A stretch of 64,000 nucleotides of DNA from Alkalihalobacillus sp. BA299 (GTDB lineage: Bacteria; Bacillota; Bacilli; Bacillales; Bacillaceae_F): NCBI RefSeq assembly GCF_017745675.1, contig NZ_JAFLJM010000010.1, positions 1-64,000 on the forward strand. The letters are read 5' to 3'. Shown here piece by piece: positions 34,286-43,501 of this stretch. A program made the translations under genes and the position numbers. Below the pieces are notes generated by a model. The model saw only the letters and a list, made by a program, of their open reading frames with translations. It searched no databases and was not told the origin of the DNA. Position 1 is the first letter of the stretch, and each line of letters opens with the position of its first letter.

Positions 34286-35719
34286 ATGATCACGTTTATA
34301 GCCGCTATCACATTACTCATTTTAGGTTATTTCTTTTATTCCAAAATCGTTGAAAGGGTATTTAGTATCGACGATCAACGTACTACCCCAGCTTATGTAA
34401 AACAAGATGGACTTGATTTTATGCCAATGAGTTGGGCGAAAGGAAGTTTAATTCAACTATTAAACATTGCTGGACTTGGTCCCATTTTTGGAGCAATTAT
34501 GGGAGCCCTTTATGGACCTGTTGCATTTATCTGGATTGTTGTTGGAGCCATTTTTGCAGGTGCTGTTCACGATTACTTTGCGGGAATGATGTCGGTACGC
34601 CATGGAGGAGAACAATATCCTTCAATCGTAGGTCGTTATTTAGGAGGAACAACAAAAACAATCATTAATATTGTTTCAATAATATTAATGATTTTAGTTG
34701 CTGCTGCATTTACTGCCGGACCAGCACAATTACTTGCATCAGTAACTCCCCTTAGCTTTACGGTGTCTATTTTCATAATTTTTAGTTATTTCTTAATCGC
34801 GGCATTGTTACCTATTAATAAAATAATTGGACGAATTTACCCTATATTTGGAGCGATTTTAATTTTTATGGCATTAGCGATTGGTATTGGTTTATTATTT
34901 CAAGACCAACCTATTCCTAACTTAACAATTGAAAATTTACATCCACAAGAATTACCTATTTGGCCTCTCATTATGATTACGATTTCGTGTGGAGCAATCT
35001 CAGGCTTCCACTCAACTCAAAGTCCAATCATTGCGCGAACGATGAAAAAAGAAAGTGATGGTCGAAAAGTATTTTACGGTGCGATGATTGCAGAAGCAAT
35101 TATTGCAATGATTTGGGCAGCTGCAGCTATGACTTTTTTTGGTGGAACAGACGGATTACAAGATGCACTAGCTAATGGTGGTCCTGCTGGAGTGGTAGAC
35201 TTCATATCTAAATCGATGCTCGGTACTCTAGGTGGTATCCTTGCAATTATAGGTGTTATTATACTTCCTGTTACAACCGGAGACACTGCGCTGCGTTCTT
35301 CTAGAATGATGCTTGTCGATTTATTGAGTACCTTCTGGAAATTAGAAGAAAAATGGAAACAGTCGTTACTGGCGATACCCGTAATCATTTCAACATTTGC
35401 TTTAACACAAATGGATTATTCTTTCTTATGGAGATATGTAGGCTGGACAAATCAAGTCGTTGCGACAGTTATGCTTTGGACTGCTGCCATCTATCTATTA
35501 CAAACTAAAAAGTTTCACTGGATATGTTCAATCCCTGCGTTATTTATGACCGGAGTAGTAGGAACTTACATCTTCTATGCGCCAGAAGGATTTAGTCTCC
35601 CTTATCCACATTCTGTCGGAATAGGAGTTGTACTAATGGTAGTTGTCGCGATCTGGTTTGTTTTACAAATTAGAAAAAACACTATCCGAACAGTAAAGGA
35701 AAATTCTAAAGTTGCATAA
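34286..35719 (+). CDS. CstA-family carbon starvation / pyruvate-type permease
   Basis: A 477-residue polytopic protein of the CstA family, with about 13-14 membrane segments. Recognisable blocks are WAKGSLIQLLNIAGLGPIFGAIMGALYGP, GAVHDYFAGMMSVRHGGEQYPSIVGRYLG and CGAISGFHSTQSPIIARTMKKE. Family members carry peptides or pyruvate during carbon limitation. It is shorter than E. coli CstA (about 700), as in several Bacillus homologues. The start ATG follows AAAGGAGATTACACTT. It is monocistronic with a strong terminator. The substrate here is not known. Confidence 0.88.
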   Translation: MITFIAAITLLILGYFFYSKIVERVFSIDDQRTTPAYVKQDGLDFMPMSWAKGSLIQLLNIAGLGPIFGAIMGALYGPVAFIWIVVGAIFAGAVHDYFAGMMSVRHGGEQYPSIVGRYLGGTTKTIINIVSIILMILVAAAFTAGPAQLLASVTPLSFTVSIFIIFSYFLIAALLPINKIIGRIYPIFGAILIFMALAIGIGLLFQDQPIPNLTIENLHPQELPIWPLIMITISCGAISGFHSTQSPIIARTMKKESDGRKVFYGAMIAEAIIAMIWAAAAMTFFGGTDGLQDALANGGPAGVVDFISKSMLGTLGGILAIIGVIILPVTTGDTALRSSRMMLVDLLSTFWKLEEKWKQSLLAIPVIISTFALTQMDYSFLWRYVGWTNQVVATVMLWTAAIYLLQTKKFHWICSIPALFMTGVVGTYIFYAPEGFSLPYPHSVGIGVVLMVVVAIWFVLQIRKNTIRTVKENSKVA

Positions 35720-35751
35720 CTGATTAATAAACAACATTTCAAAAAAATTAT

Positions 35752-35793
35752 AAGGCGGTAGGATAAAAAATGAAACATCCTGCCGCTTTTTGA
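35752..35793 (+). terminator. Intrinsic terminator of the cstA-like gene
   Basis: GGCGGTAGGAT and ATCCTGCCGC form a stem with an A-rich loop, followed by TTTTTGATTT. Confidence 0.88.
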
Positions 35794-35981
35794 TTTCCAA
35801 AAACTAGATTTAATAATCCCATACTCCTTTATATAATTTAATTGTAAAAGCAATTAACTCTAATATTACATTTCTTTCATTTAATTTTTACTTTAAGATC
35901 TACAAATTTTGCTATAATATTAACGAGGACAAGCAATGAGAAAAAGGGATCATAAATAAAATACTTAAGGAGGTGAAACTA

Positions 35982-36431
35982 ATGAATGATCAAATTCTTC
36001 AACAGATCTTACAGGAACTTAAGGGACTTAATTCGGGACAACAAGAAATGAAAACAGATATCCAACTTCTCAAAAATGATCAGCAAGAAATGAAAGCGGA
36101 TATCCAACTTCTCAAAAATGATCAGCACGAAATGAAAGCGGATATCGGTACCATGAAATCAGACATGCAAAGTATGAAGTCACAACTGGATGAGAATTCA
36201 GCAATTGTAAAAGCGATTCGAGACCGTCAAGAAGAAACTGATGCTAACCTTGAAAATCTAGCTTCAGACGTTCATCAAATTCATGGGGAGTTAACTCACC
36301 TTGATGAAAAAATCGATTTAACTCGCAACGAGATAGTCAAAGAGCTGCAAAATATTAGAAATGATCTAGATTTCACTTATCAAAAAACAGCAATAAATGA
36401 AAGGGAAATTTATAAATTAAAAAACAGATAA
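35982..36431 (+). CDS. Coiled-coil protein with near-perfect internal repeats
   Basis: The 149-residue protein is one long coiled coil. A 15-residue unit, roughly QQEMKADIQLLKNDQ, is repeated three times near residues 20-60, visible also in DNA (ATGAAAGCGGATATC), then degenerates to EMKADIGTMKSDMQSMKSQ. No enzymatic motif. It resembles small structural or phage-like coiled coils; I do not assign a function. The open frame begins at 35973, but AGGAGGTGAAACTA puts the start at the ATG at 35982. Confidence 0.75.
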   Translation: MNDQILQQILQELKGLNSGQQEMKTDIQLLKNDQQEMKADIQLLKNDQHEMKADIGTMKSDMQSMKSQLDENSAIVKAIRDRQEETDANLENLASDVHQIHGELTHLDEKIDLTRNEIVKELQNIRNDLDFTYQKTAINEREIYKLKNR

Positions 36432-36665
36432 TCCGTTATACCTTACCTCTTCTTTTCAAGTAAAAATACAAATACACACTTTTATTTTTTCACTCTCCTT
36501 AAATATAAACTTCACTAATCTATCCACCTTGTCATCCGAATATGTAAAGCGGTTGGCTTTTTGCACCAACCGTTTTAACCCAATTTTTAGAAAAGGGAAC
36601 AACTTACCATCGATAAGTTGTTCAATGAGCTCCTCAATCATCATTTTTTTTTATTTATATTCTCA

Positions 36666-36902
36666 TTAGCTAACGGGATTCCGTACTTGACCAAATAACC
36701 TAGGTACTACCTGCAAACCATTAAGGTTCATATTATCACCGTTACGTCCTCTAAGGAAGCCGTATGCTACAGCACCTAGTCCTAGTCCTACCAATGACAA
36801 CATTAACCCATTTCGATTATTGTCTCGTCTAATACCGAACATGTCCATTACTTGTTGTGTCCTTCTGCCACTACGAAACATATAGGTTAACCAATTTCCC
36901 AT
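36666..36902 (-). CDS. Small protein with one membrane segment
   Basis: A 78-residue basic protein: MGNWLTYMFRSGRRTQQVMDMFGIRRDNNRNG, then a glycine-rich hydrophobic helix LMLSLVGLGLGAVAYGFLRG (about residues 33-52) and a short tail. The ribosome site AAGGGGGGA lies nine bases before the ATG. A single-pass protein of this size with an arginine-rich start resembles small sporulation or stress membrane peptides, but I do not recognise a family. Confidence 0.7.
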   Translation of the reverse strand: MGNWLTYMFRSGRRTQQVMDMFGIRRDNNRNGLMLSLVGLGLGAVAYGFLRGRNGDNMNLNGLQVVPRLFGQVRNPVS

Positions 36903-37137
36903 GATGTGATGGAGTCCCCCCTTTTATATGTTTAAAGAGTTAAATGTCCCTTCAAACACTAATTATTTTTAAACTTTTCCAAAGTTATATTCATGGAGAA
37001 AATTTCCACTGAACTGATATAAGTGTATTATAATATTACAAATCAATTACAATCGAGCGAATGTTCAGATAAGTATTGCATTAAATCTTCTGACCGTTTA
37101 TTATTATTTCTTGGATACGTATTCAAGGGAGGATATC
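36903..37137. other. Divergent promoter region before sda
   Basis: An AT-rich gap. Sequence near 37046-37136 precedes sda and should hold its DnaA-type control sites, but I could not identify them with confidence. Confidence 0.35.
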
Positions 37138-37278
37138 ATGTTAGTTAAGTTAAGCGATGAAGGTTTGTTGGAAGCATATAAAGAGGCGATTAAATACAAT
37201 TTACCTAAAGATTTTATTCAACTATTAAAACTAGAGTTAGAAAGAAGGGAAACAAAAAAACCAAGGGAAACAAAGTGA
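37138..37278 (+). CDS. sda: Sporulation kinase inhibitor Sda
   Basis: The 46-residue protein MLVKLSDEGLLEAYKEAIKY (then NLPKDFIQLLKLELERRE) matches Sda, which blocks the sporulation histidine kinase KinA when replication is disturbed. The LSDE start, the helix pair and the length (46 in B. subtilis) all agree. GGGAGGATATC precedes the ATG. It converges, without gap, on the tiny gene at 37279-37404. Confidence 0.93.
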   Translation: MLVKLSDEGLLEAYKEAIKYNLPKDFIQLLKLELERRETKKPRETK

Positions 37279-37404
37279 TTATTTAGAACCAGCTATTTTT
37301 TCTTGAAGCCACTTTAAAAATTCTATTTCTTTTTCTAATAAAGTTCTATTTAATTTACTTTCAAAATAAGCGACTAATTTATACAATTCCTGTTTAGTTG
37401 ACAA
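37279..37404 (-). CDS. Tiny (41-residue) protein, convergent with sda
   Basis: It reads MSTKQELYKLVAYFESKLNR, then TLLEKEIEFLKWLQEKIAGSK and a stop. The TTG start has AAAGGAGTGAGAAAT ahead. The coding strand is continuous and amphipathic-helical, like other small Bacillus proteins with an EIEFLKW motif. Its stop codon abuts the sda stop. Function unknown. Confidence 0.65.
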   Translation of the reverse strand: MSTKQELYKLVAYFESKLNRTLLEKEIEFLKWLQEKIAGSK

Positions 37405-37602
37405 ATTTCTCACTCCTTTATAAAAATATATTTCAAAAGTCAAATAATTTCAACTATTTTTTTGTCCTCTCTTTGAGTGGGCTTTTTATTTTCCAGTAAA
37501 ATCATACCGCTTACTTCCAAATTGAATTAAATTAGGCACACTCCTTAGTTAAAAAGAACATAGGCTATTGTGAATTGGTTATTAATAAGAAGGAGCTGAA
37601 TT

Positions 37603-37899
37603 ATGAATAATAATTTTTCTCACTGGCCACCTAACCCTCACTATTCAAATCAAGTTCATAATCCTTATCACAATCAATTGAAATATTCTGACCCTCAAAC
37701 CCAACAATTAAAACATCACACCTTGTCAACAGTAGAACCTATTGTTCAATACGGTCTTAATGAAGCCCAATTCACCTCTCACCTACACGCTATGAGGGAA
37801 GTTGCAGCCATAAGTTACTTAATGGGAAGAGGATATGACCCAAGGACTGCTCATCAGATTGTTGAATCTTGGGAAGAAAATGAAGTTTTTTATCGCTAA
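37603..37899 (+). CDS. Small hydrophilic protein of unknown function
   Basis: A 98-residue protein. The first 40 residues are rich in Asn, His, Pro, Tyr and Gln (NNFSHWPPNPHYSNQVHNPYHNQ), as in some spore coat or metal-binding proteins, while the rest (GLNEAQFTSHLHAMREVAAISYLMGRGYDPRTAHQIVESWEENEVF) looks like a small helical domain. AAGAAGGAGCTGAATT precedes the ATG. I do not recognise the family. The dispersed repeat begins eight bases after its stop. Confidence 0.72.
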   Translation: MNNNFSHWPPNPHYSNQVHNPYHNQLKYSDPQTQQLKHHTLSTVEPIVQYGLNEAQFTSHLHAMREVAAISYLMGRGYDPRTAHQIVESWEENEVFYR

Positions 37900-37906
37900 G
37901 TGTATC

Positions 37907-38193
37907 AAGAAAAGCGCAAGCGCCCGCTTAGCGGTGTATGGACTGGAGCCCCACCGTATGAGATAAAGGAAACACGGCGAGTGCTAACGAGGCGATGTTG
38001 ACTTATCGTAAGGAGGAGAAGCGAAGTCCACTAGACGCTGGGCGCTGAAGCTAGACAAGAAATGCGGAAGGTGTCTGCTTATCGGCGACAAGCGCTGGAG
38101 GGCTAGCAATTAGTGTCTTGACTTTTAGACACGTTTGATAGACCGAAGCGACCTCGAGCCGATGACACCTGCAGCTAGACATCCTCGAAATTT
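37907..38193 (+). repeat. Dispersed intergenic repeat, copy 2 (about 287 bp)
   Basis: The same element as 13501-13785, same strand, with about 20 substitutions and small indels. Both end at CTAGACATCCTCGAAATTT. It fills most of the 425-bp gap before the GGDEF gene; a terminator follows. Confidence 0.9.
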
Positions 38194-38215
38194 AAACTTC
38201 CTTATTCTTTAAATT

Positions 38216-38242
38216 AAGACAGAGAGAATATTCTCTGTCTTT
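38216..38242. terminator. Hairpin terminator
   Basis: AAGACAGAGA and TCTCTGTCTT form a perfect stem around GAATAT, then TTACTTTCTTT. Confidence 0.7.
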
Positions 38243-38324
38243 ACTTTCTTTAAGTTACAAATATAATTAAATAACCTAAGATGTATATTAAAAATGCATC
38301 CACGCGGGTACTTTTTTCAATTAT

Positions 38325-39521
38325 TTATCGTTTATTATACGTTTCTTTAATTTTTGATACGGACTCAATGATTTTCTCGAAAATTCCTGTTTTTTTAGAT
38401 TGATAGGTTTTAAGCTCTGAAGTATAAAATTGATAGTTACCTTTTCCTTTTTCTTTCGCAAAGTACATTGCCTTGTCCGCATTTTGAACAAGTGTTTCAA
38501 TTTCATCACCATCTCTTGGAAAAATACTTATACCGATACTTGGAGTAACTTTAGCATCATTCGCTTGAATAGAATAAGGCTTGGAAACGACCTCTAATAT
38601 TCTTTCAGAAATACCGATAATCTCTTCTTCGGTTGTCTCTTCAAAAACAATAATGAATTCATCTCCGCCAAGGCGCCCTGTTAAATCTTCTTCTCTGACA
38701 CAGCTATTAAGTCTACTCGCTACTTCTTTAAGTAAAATATCTCCACCATCATGTCCTAACGTATCATTCACGCTTTTAAAACCATCCAAATCTATAAACA
38801 TAATGATTAGACTATGGTTATGACGTTTAGACCTCGCTAAAGCTTTTCTTAAATGCTTAAAAATTAATTTACGATTTGGTAAATCAGTTAACTCATCGTA
38901 ATATGCCATTTGTTTTAAATGTTCTTCTAACTGTTTCCGTTCTGTAATATCAATGATCATACCGTCAACTCTAGTTATATTGTTTGAACTGTTAAATTGT
39001 GGATTTGTTGTTACTTCGATCCATCGTTTACAGTTATTTTTGTCCATTACAAGTAGTTGATTTTTTACTTTCCTATTAGCAAATAATTGATTTCTGAATA
39101 ACGAATTTTGTGAATTTTGTTCTTCCGATGACCTTAAAACATTTTCTAATAATTTAACATTTTTACAATAATCTTCATGGGCAAAAGGAAAAATTTTTTC
39201 AATACCTTTAGTAATAAAAAAGTGATTATCCTTTACATCATACGAAAAAAAATTTTCATCAAAACCATTTAATAGCTCGTATAATCGTACATTCTGTTTT
39301 TCGAGGGTATGACTATCTATTTGTAACTTTTCACTTTCGACTTTGAGCTTGTCCTTTTCGTTTTGAATGAAATCGATTTGCCTACAAAACCAAAGGATTG
39401 GGATGAGCAACAAAACAGACAGGAAGATATCAAACGGTATAGAAAAAAAGGAATGGATAATAAGAAATGTAACCATATAAAGAAGAATATATATTTTTAA
39501 GGGCTTACTTACTTTATTCAA
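38325..39521 (-). CDS. GGDEF diguanylate cyclase with PAS domain and membrane anchor
   Basis: The 398-residue protein has two N-terminal hydrophobic segments (about residues 8-45), a coiled-coil linker, a PAS-like domain (about 70-195, ending DGMIIDITERKQLEEHL) and a GGDEF domain. The active-site signature GRLGGDEF is intact and an RxxD inhibitory site is not obvious, so it probably makes cyclic di-GMP. There is no EAL domain. The input sensed by the PAS domain is unknown. The start is a TTG at 39521 with GGAGTG five bases upstream. Confidence 0.88.
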   Translation of the reverse strand: MNKVSKPLKIYILLYMVTFLIIHSFFSIPFDIFLSVLLLIPILWFCRQIDFIQNEKDKLKVESEKLQIDSHTLEKQNVRLYELLNGFDENFFSYDVKDNHFFITKGIEKIFPFAHEDYCKNVKLLENVLRSSEEQNSQNSLFRNQLFANRKVKNQLLVMDKNNCKRWIEVTTNPQFNSSNNITRVDGMIIDITERKQLEEHLKQMAYYDELTDLPNRKLIFKHLRKALARSKRHNHSLIIMFIDLDGFKSVNDTLGHDGGDILLKEVASRLNSCVREEDLTGRLGGDEFIIVFEETTEEEIIGISERILEVVSKPYSIQANDAKVTPSIGISIFPRDGDEIETLVQNADKAMYFAKEKGKGNYQFYTSELKTYQSKKTGIFEKIIESVSKIKETYNKR

Positions 39522-39767
39522 AAAATCACTCCAATTAGATACAAATATTTATTATTTCTAACTATCCGTACCCTCCCGATTGTTAGATATCGTTGATGAC
39601 ACACTATATTAATCACTTTTACAATATGGGAGATGTATCCTTAACATCCCGATATTTATTATAGCAAAAAGTGTTGAAATATAAATAACTTTGTCGATTT
39701 TTCTTGCTTTTATATGTCTTTTTCTTAATTTTTTATCCATTACATAAAATAAACTTAAAATAAAATA

Positions 39768-39798
39768 AAACCCAACTCATTATGAATTAGGTTTTAAA
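39768..39798 (-). terminator. Probable terminator after the FrnE-like gene
   Basis: On the minus strand AAAACCTAATTC and GAGTTGGGTTTT pair with one mismatch and one wobble, and TATTTTATTTT follows. Confidence 0.65.
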
Positions 39799-39804
39799 TA
39801 AATA

Positions 39805-40515
39805 TTATTGACAACTTTCGTCATTACAAATGGAACCTTTGTTACTCGTTGAAAGTGTCTGTAATGGCTTCTGTTTATTTTCTTCGTCCCAAACTTTTTC
39901 TAATGCATTCAAGAAAGTCTCAGTTGCCTGTGCACCAGAAATGGCATATTTATCGTTTATTACGAAAAACGGTACCCCTTGTACTCCAATGTCCTTTGCT
40001 TTATTTTGATCAAATCTAACCTCTTCTTCAAAGTCATTCCCATTTAAAACATCTTTTACTTCTTGAAGATCTAAACCCGTAGCTACTGCAAGACTTGTTA
40101 ATGTTGCATGATCACCAATATGCTTAGCTTCAATAAAATACGCACTTAATAACCGCTCGGCAACTTCCTTGTCTTTTCCTTTAGTTTCAGCTAACTTTGC
40201 AAGGCGATGTGCATCTAGTGTATTCGTTCTGAGCATTGTATTAAAATCAAAATTCAATCCAACCGTCCTTGCTTGAGCCACAACTTCTTCAGTCATCTTT
40301 TTTGCTTCTTCTATCGACATACTATACTTCTTTGCTAAAATTTCATACACAGATTCATTTGTATCCCTACTAGCATTAGGATCTAACTCAAAACTTTTGA
40401 ATTTCACTTCTACATCATCACTGTGAGCAAATTTTTCTAGAGCACTCTCTAGACGTCTTTTCCCAATATAACAAAATGGACAAACATAATCTGACCATAT
40501 TTCGATTTTCATCAT
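39805..40515 (-). CDS. DsbA-family oxidoreductase, FrnE-like
   Basis: A 236-residue cytoplasmic thioredoxin-fold protein with the active site CPFCYIG near the N-terminus (WSDYVCPFCYIGKRRLE), the cis-Pro stretch GVQGVPFFVINDKYAISGAQ, and a helical insert. FrnE-type proteins act as disulfide isomerases or in polyketide or stress pathways. The unusual end is GSICNDESCQ, where two extra cysteines could form a second redox pair. The start uses GAGGTG before tandem ATGs at 40515/40512. Unlinked to neighbours. Confidence 0.87.
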   Translation of the reverse strand: MMKIEIWSDYVCPFCYIGKRRLESALEKFAHSDDVEVKFKSFELDPNASRDTNESVYEILAKKYSMSIEEAKKMTEEVVAQARTVGLNFDFNTMLRTNTLDAHRLAKLAETKGKDKEVAERLLSAYFIEAKHIGDHATLTSLAVATGLDLQEVKDVLNGNDFEEEVRFDQNKAKDIGVQGVPFFVINDKYAISGAQATETFLNALEKVWDEENKQKPLQTLSTSNKGSICNDESCQ

Positions 40516-40589
40516 TACACCTCTTTTTTTCCTTTACTTTAAGAATATCACACATTATTTTATTAGATGGTAAGATATGCTCAGTATAT

Positions 40590-42068
40590 TTAAGAGTTCG
40601 CTAAAATCATCACGATTTGATCTTCAAGCTCCTTTCCTTTTCGGTTATCAATCATATTATTAAGTAGTATCGAAAAGATGATTGTCTCTCCACTCTTGGT
40701 TTCAACATAACCAGATATGGAGCTTACGGTCGTTAACGTACCAGTCTTTGCTCTTATATGTTCTGATGAGTTTGTCATCCGTTTTTGAAGCGTACCACCA
40801 ATCATTTTATCAGCAACACCAGCTACAGGAAGAGATTGAAAAAATGTAGAATACCATTTCTCTTTTTGAATTGAATATAAAAGCTTCGTTAGTTCATGTG
40901 CGGGAATTAAATTTACATGTGAAATACCAGACCCATCTCTTAAAAGAATAGTCTCGATATTCAGTCCATAATGGCTGAGTACTGTTTCCATTACATCAAG
41001 ACCTTTTTCCCAAGATCCTTCCCCTTTTTTGACCATTCCCATTTCTTTAACAAATATTTCACCGTACCCATTTTTACTTAACTTCATAAAAGGATGAAGT
41101 AAATCAGATAATGGTCTGGAAAAATGTGACACCAGAACCTTTGCGTCCTTAGGGGTTACACCTCTATAAATATTTCCTAATAATTTTATTCCGTTCTCAT
41201 TTAACGATCGTTTAAATAAATGTAGTGCAAAATTGGTCGGCTCCCATATAGAGACAGTATCTATTATTTTTTTTCCATTGATCGGCACCGTCCCTTGTAT
41301 TACTATTCGATTCGTCCCGTGAGTACGCTCAACCTTGATATCACCTTTTTCATCTTCTGGTATTGTAATTGTCTCGTTTCTGATCTCAACGTAATTATTT
41401 TGAGGGTGTAATGTTATATGTGCTCGGCTATCTAATTTAGTCCCAGGGACAATTTCAAGTGTAACGGTACTCATGTCGTATTCTTCATTTGATGACACCG
41501 ACAATGCAGATATTGGCGTACCATAACCCATCGTTTCATCACTCCATGGCAAATCGATCGAATACCGAACATCGTCATACCACGTATCGTCACCAATTAA
41601 GTCTCCCCGAATGACTTTTACTCCTTGATTTTTTAATTTTCTAACCATATCATCGATATTTGTTTTTAAAAGTGTTGGATCCCCTTTTCCTTTAACATAT
41701 AAATTTCCGTTTAGAAAGCCCCATTTTATATTACCGTCAGCTAAAAGTTCAGTCTCAAAGCGATAAGCTTTGCCTAAGGTTGTAAGCGCTGCAACTGAAG
41801 TAAGTATTTTCAAATTAGATGCTGGCTTCAAACGGTGATTACCATTGAAATCATAAATGATTTCTCCTGTTGTTGCTAAACGGATACTTATACTTGCCGT
41901 TGCTCCGTCTAAGCTTGGATGATGAGATAAGAGCTGATCTAATTCGGAAGCTAATGTTGAATAACTACGGGTGGCAGCCAAGACTTGATCGTCTATATGT
42001 AAGAAAAATTGAGCAGTTATTATAAGTATACTAATCAAAATAACCAAAAATTGATTATAATATTTCAT
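40590..42068 (-). CDS. dacC: D-alanyl-D-alanine carboxypeptidase, peptidase S13 (PBP4a / DacC-like)
   Basis: A 492-residue wall enzyme with a signal peptide (hydrophobic residues 8-28, AATRSYS cleavage region). The penicillin-binding motifs are present: SxxK in PASNLKILT, an SxN-type SKNG near residue 330, and the late KTG in RAKTGTLTTVSSISGY. The large insert between motifs matches family S13. It trims D-Ala from peptidoglycan stem peptides in the wall. Start: CAGGAGGTAGATAG before the ATG. Confidence 0.9.
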   Translation of the reverse strand: MKYYNQFLVILISILIITAQFFLHIDDQVLAATRSYSTLASELDQLLSHHPSLDGATASISIRLATTGEIIYDFNGNHRLKPASNLKILTSVAALTTLGKAYRFETELLADGNIKWGFLNGNLYVKGKGDPTLLKTNIDDMVRKLKNQGVKVIRGDLIGDDTWYDDVRYSIDLPWSDETMGYGTPISALSVSSNEEYDMSTVTLEIVPGTKLDSRAHITLHPQNNYVEIRNETITIPEDEKGDIKVERTHGTNRIVIQGTVPINGKKIIDTVSIWEPTNFALHLFKRSLNENGIKLLGNIYRGVTPKDAKVLVSHFSRPLSDLLHPFMKLSKNGYGEIFVKEMGMVKKGEGSWEKGLDVMETVLSHYGLNIETILLRDGSGISHVNLIPAHELTKLLYSIQKEKWYSTFFQSLPVAGVADKMIGGTLQKRMTNSSEHIRAKTGTLTTVSSISGYVETKSGETIIFSILLNNMIDNRKGKELEDQIVMILANS

Positions 42069-42197
42069 CTATCTACCTCCTGGAAAATGACAATTATTTG
42101 TATTTTTTCATATATCCATTAATTCATGTAAAAAGTTAAATATAAATACAAAGGCTAATGGGTATATTACGTCTGAAAACAAAAATGAGGTGATGAT

Positions 42198-42458
42198 GTG
42201 GAACCAAATGAATTAAGAGACCATATTACTGTAGAAGACAAGCATGGTAATGAAATGGATTTTTCTGTTGAATCATTGTTTGATATGGCAGATCATTCCT
42301 ATGCTTTATTATCATCAGATGATGATACGATCCTTATGCGTGTCGAGGATCATGAAGGAGAACAGCATTTAGTAGGTATTTCAGACCCTGAAGAACGAGA
42401 TGCGATATTAAGTGCGTACGAAGTTGCCGTTGAGGCCAACCCAGCTGAAGATGAATAA
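42198..42458 (+). CDS. DUF1292 protein, YrzB-like
   Basis: An 86-residue, very acidic protein of the DUF1292 family, common in Firmicutes and of unknown role. Typical features are ITVEDKHGNEMDFSVESLF and YALLSSDDDTILMRVEDHEGE. The start is GTG at 42198 with GAGGTGATGAT upstream. A terminator follows after about 30 bp. Confidence 0.88.
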   Translation: MEPNELRDHITVEDKHGNEMDFSVESLFDMADHSYALLSSDDDTILMRVEDHEGEQHLVGISDPEERDAILSAYEVAVEANPAEDE

Positions 42459-42487
42459 GATTTTTATTAATAATGAGAACCTTTCAA

Positions 42488-42535
42488 AAAAACACCAATG
42501 ATTTGTTTTTATCAACAAGTCATTGGTGTTTTTTT
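42488..42535 (+). terminator. Intrinsic terminator of the DUF1292 gene
   Basis: AACACCAATGA and TCATTGGTGTT pair around a 16-19 base loop; TTTTTTT follows. Confidence 0.88.
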
Positions 42536-42622
42536 AGTAATATCAACAATATACCTCCCATTTTTTGACGAACATGAAAAAATATTATCTAACTCATACT
42601 AGATGTAGGAGGGAGTCTAGCT

Positions 42623-43477
42623 ATGAGATACCATTTTTTAACACTTTTTTTCGTATTTATGCAAATGATTAATATACATAATAACTTATCCATAACGCTA
42701 GATGGACAAACCATTGCAACTGTAAAGCGCTCTGATTTTACAGCGACCGTATTTGAAGGATTAGTTGTGGACGAAGAAAAATTTAATGCATTTGTTGATA
42801 AGATCGAACAGCAAGTAAATAAAGAGCCAATAAATGCGACAATAGACCTTCATGGAAGGTTGGTTCCTGAGCAATTCGGTTATACGTTAAACCGAAAAAG
42901 CTTTATAGAAGCTTTCTATTCATATTTTTTTGACGATGCTCCTGCTGAAATCGAAGTGCCAAGAATAATTACATACCCTAAAGTTGATAGTGAATTGCTA
43001 TTAAATATACGTACCAAACAAGTCGGACAATACATTACCTATTTTAACAAATTCAATAAACAACGATCACATAATATTTCTCTAGCGGTTGATGCCATTA
43101 ATAATCATGTCGTCTTTCCTGGCGAGACATTTTCTTTCAATAATGTCGTTGGAAACCGGACAATTGAAAAAGGTTATTTACCTGCACCTATTATCGTCAG
43201 AGGTGAATTAACAGATGGGATTGGAGGTGGGATTTGTCAAGTTTCTTCAACTCTTTTTAATGCTGTCGATCAAGTAGGATTAGAAATCGTTCAACGCTAC
43301 TCCCATAGTCGACGTGTTCGTTACGTCCCACCTGGCCGTGATGCCACTGTAAGCTGGTATGGTCCTGATTTCAAATTTAAAAATAATTTTAATCAACCTA
43401 TTCTCATCCAAGCAAGAACGTATGGTGGTTCAGTTATCATTCGAGTTTTCTCTTCAGAAACATTTATAAAACCATAG
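42623..43477 (+). CDS. VanW-family protein
   Basis: The 284-residue protein has a short hydrophobic N-terminus (residues 3-22), a PG-binding-4-like region and the VanW domain: FPGETFSFNNVVGNRTIEKGYLPAPIIVRGE, DGIGGGICQVSSTLFNAV and RRVRYVPPGRDATVSW. VanW domains occur in wall-associated proteins and in vancomycin-resistance clusters, but this is a housekeeping setting. Function unknown. The start follows TAGGAGGGAGTCTAGCT. It converges on mqnD with a 24-bp gap. Confidence 0.88.
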   Translation: MRYHFLTLFFVFMQMINIHNNLSITLDGQTIATVKRSDFTATVFEGLVVDEEKFNAFVDKIEQQVNKEPINATIDLHGRLVPEQFGYTLNRKSFIEAFYSYFFDDAPAEIEVPRIITYPKVDSELLLNIRTKQVGQYITYFNKFNKQRSHNISLAVDAINNHVVFPGETFSFNNVVGNRTIEKGYLPAPIIVRGELTDGIGGGICQVSSTLFNAVDQVGLEIVQRYSHSRRVRYVPPGRDATVSWYGPDFKFKNNFNQPILIQARTYGGSVIIRVFSSETFIKP

Positions 43478-43501
43478 ATTAAAACATTTATTATGACTAT
43501 C

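Noticed and set aside
36456-36644. 62-codon minus-strand frame (MMIEELIEQL...)
   Set aside because: No ribosome-binding site, and the sequence overlaps a hairpin (CGGTTGG/CCAACCG). Not accepted as a gene.
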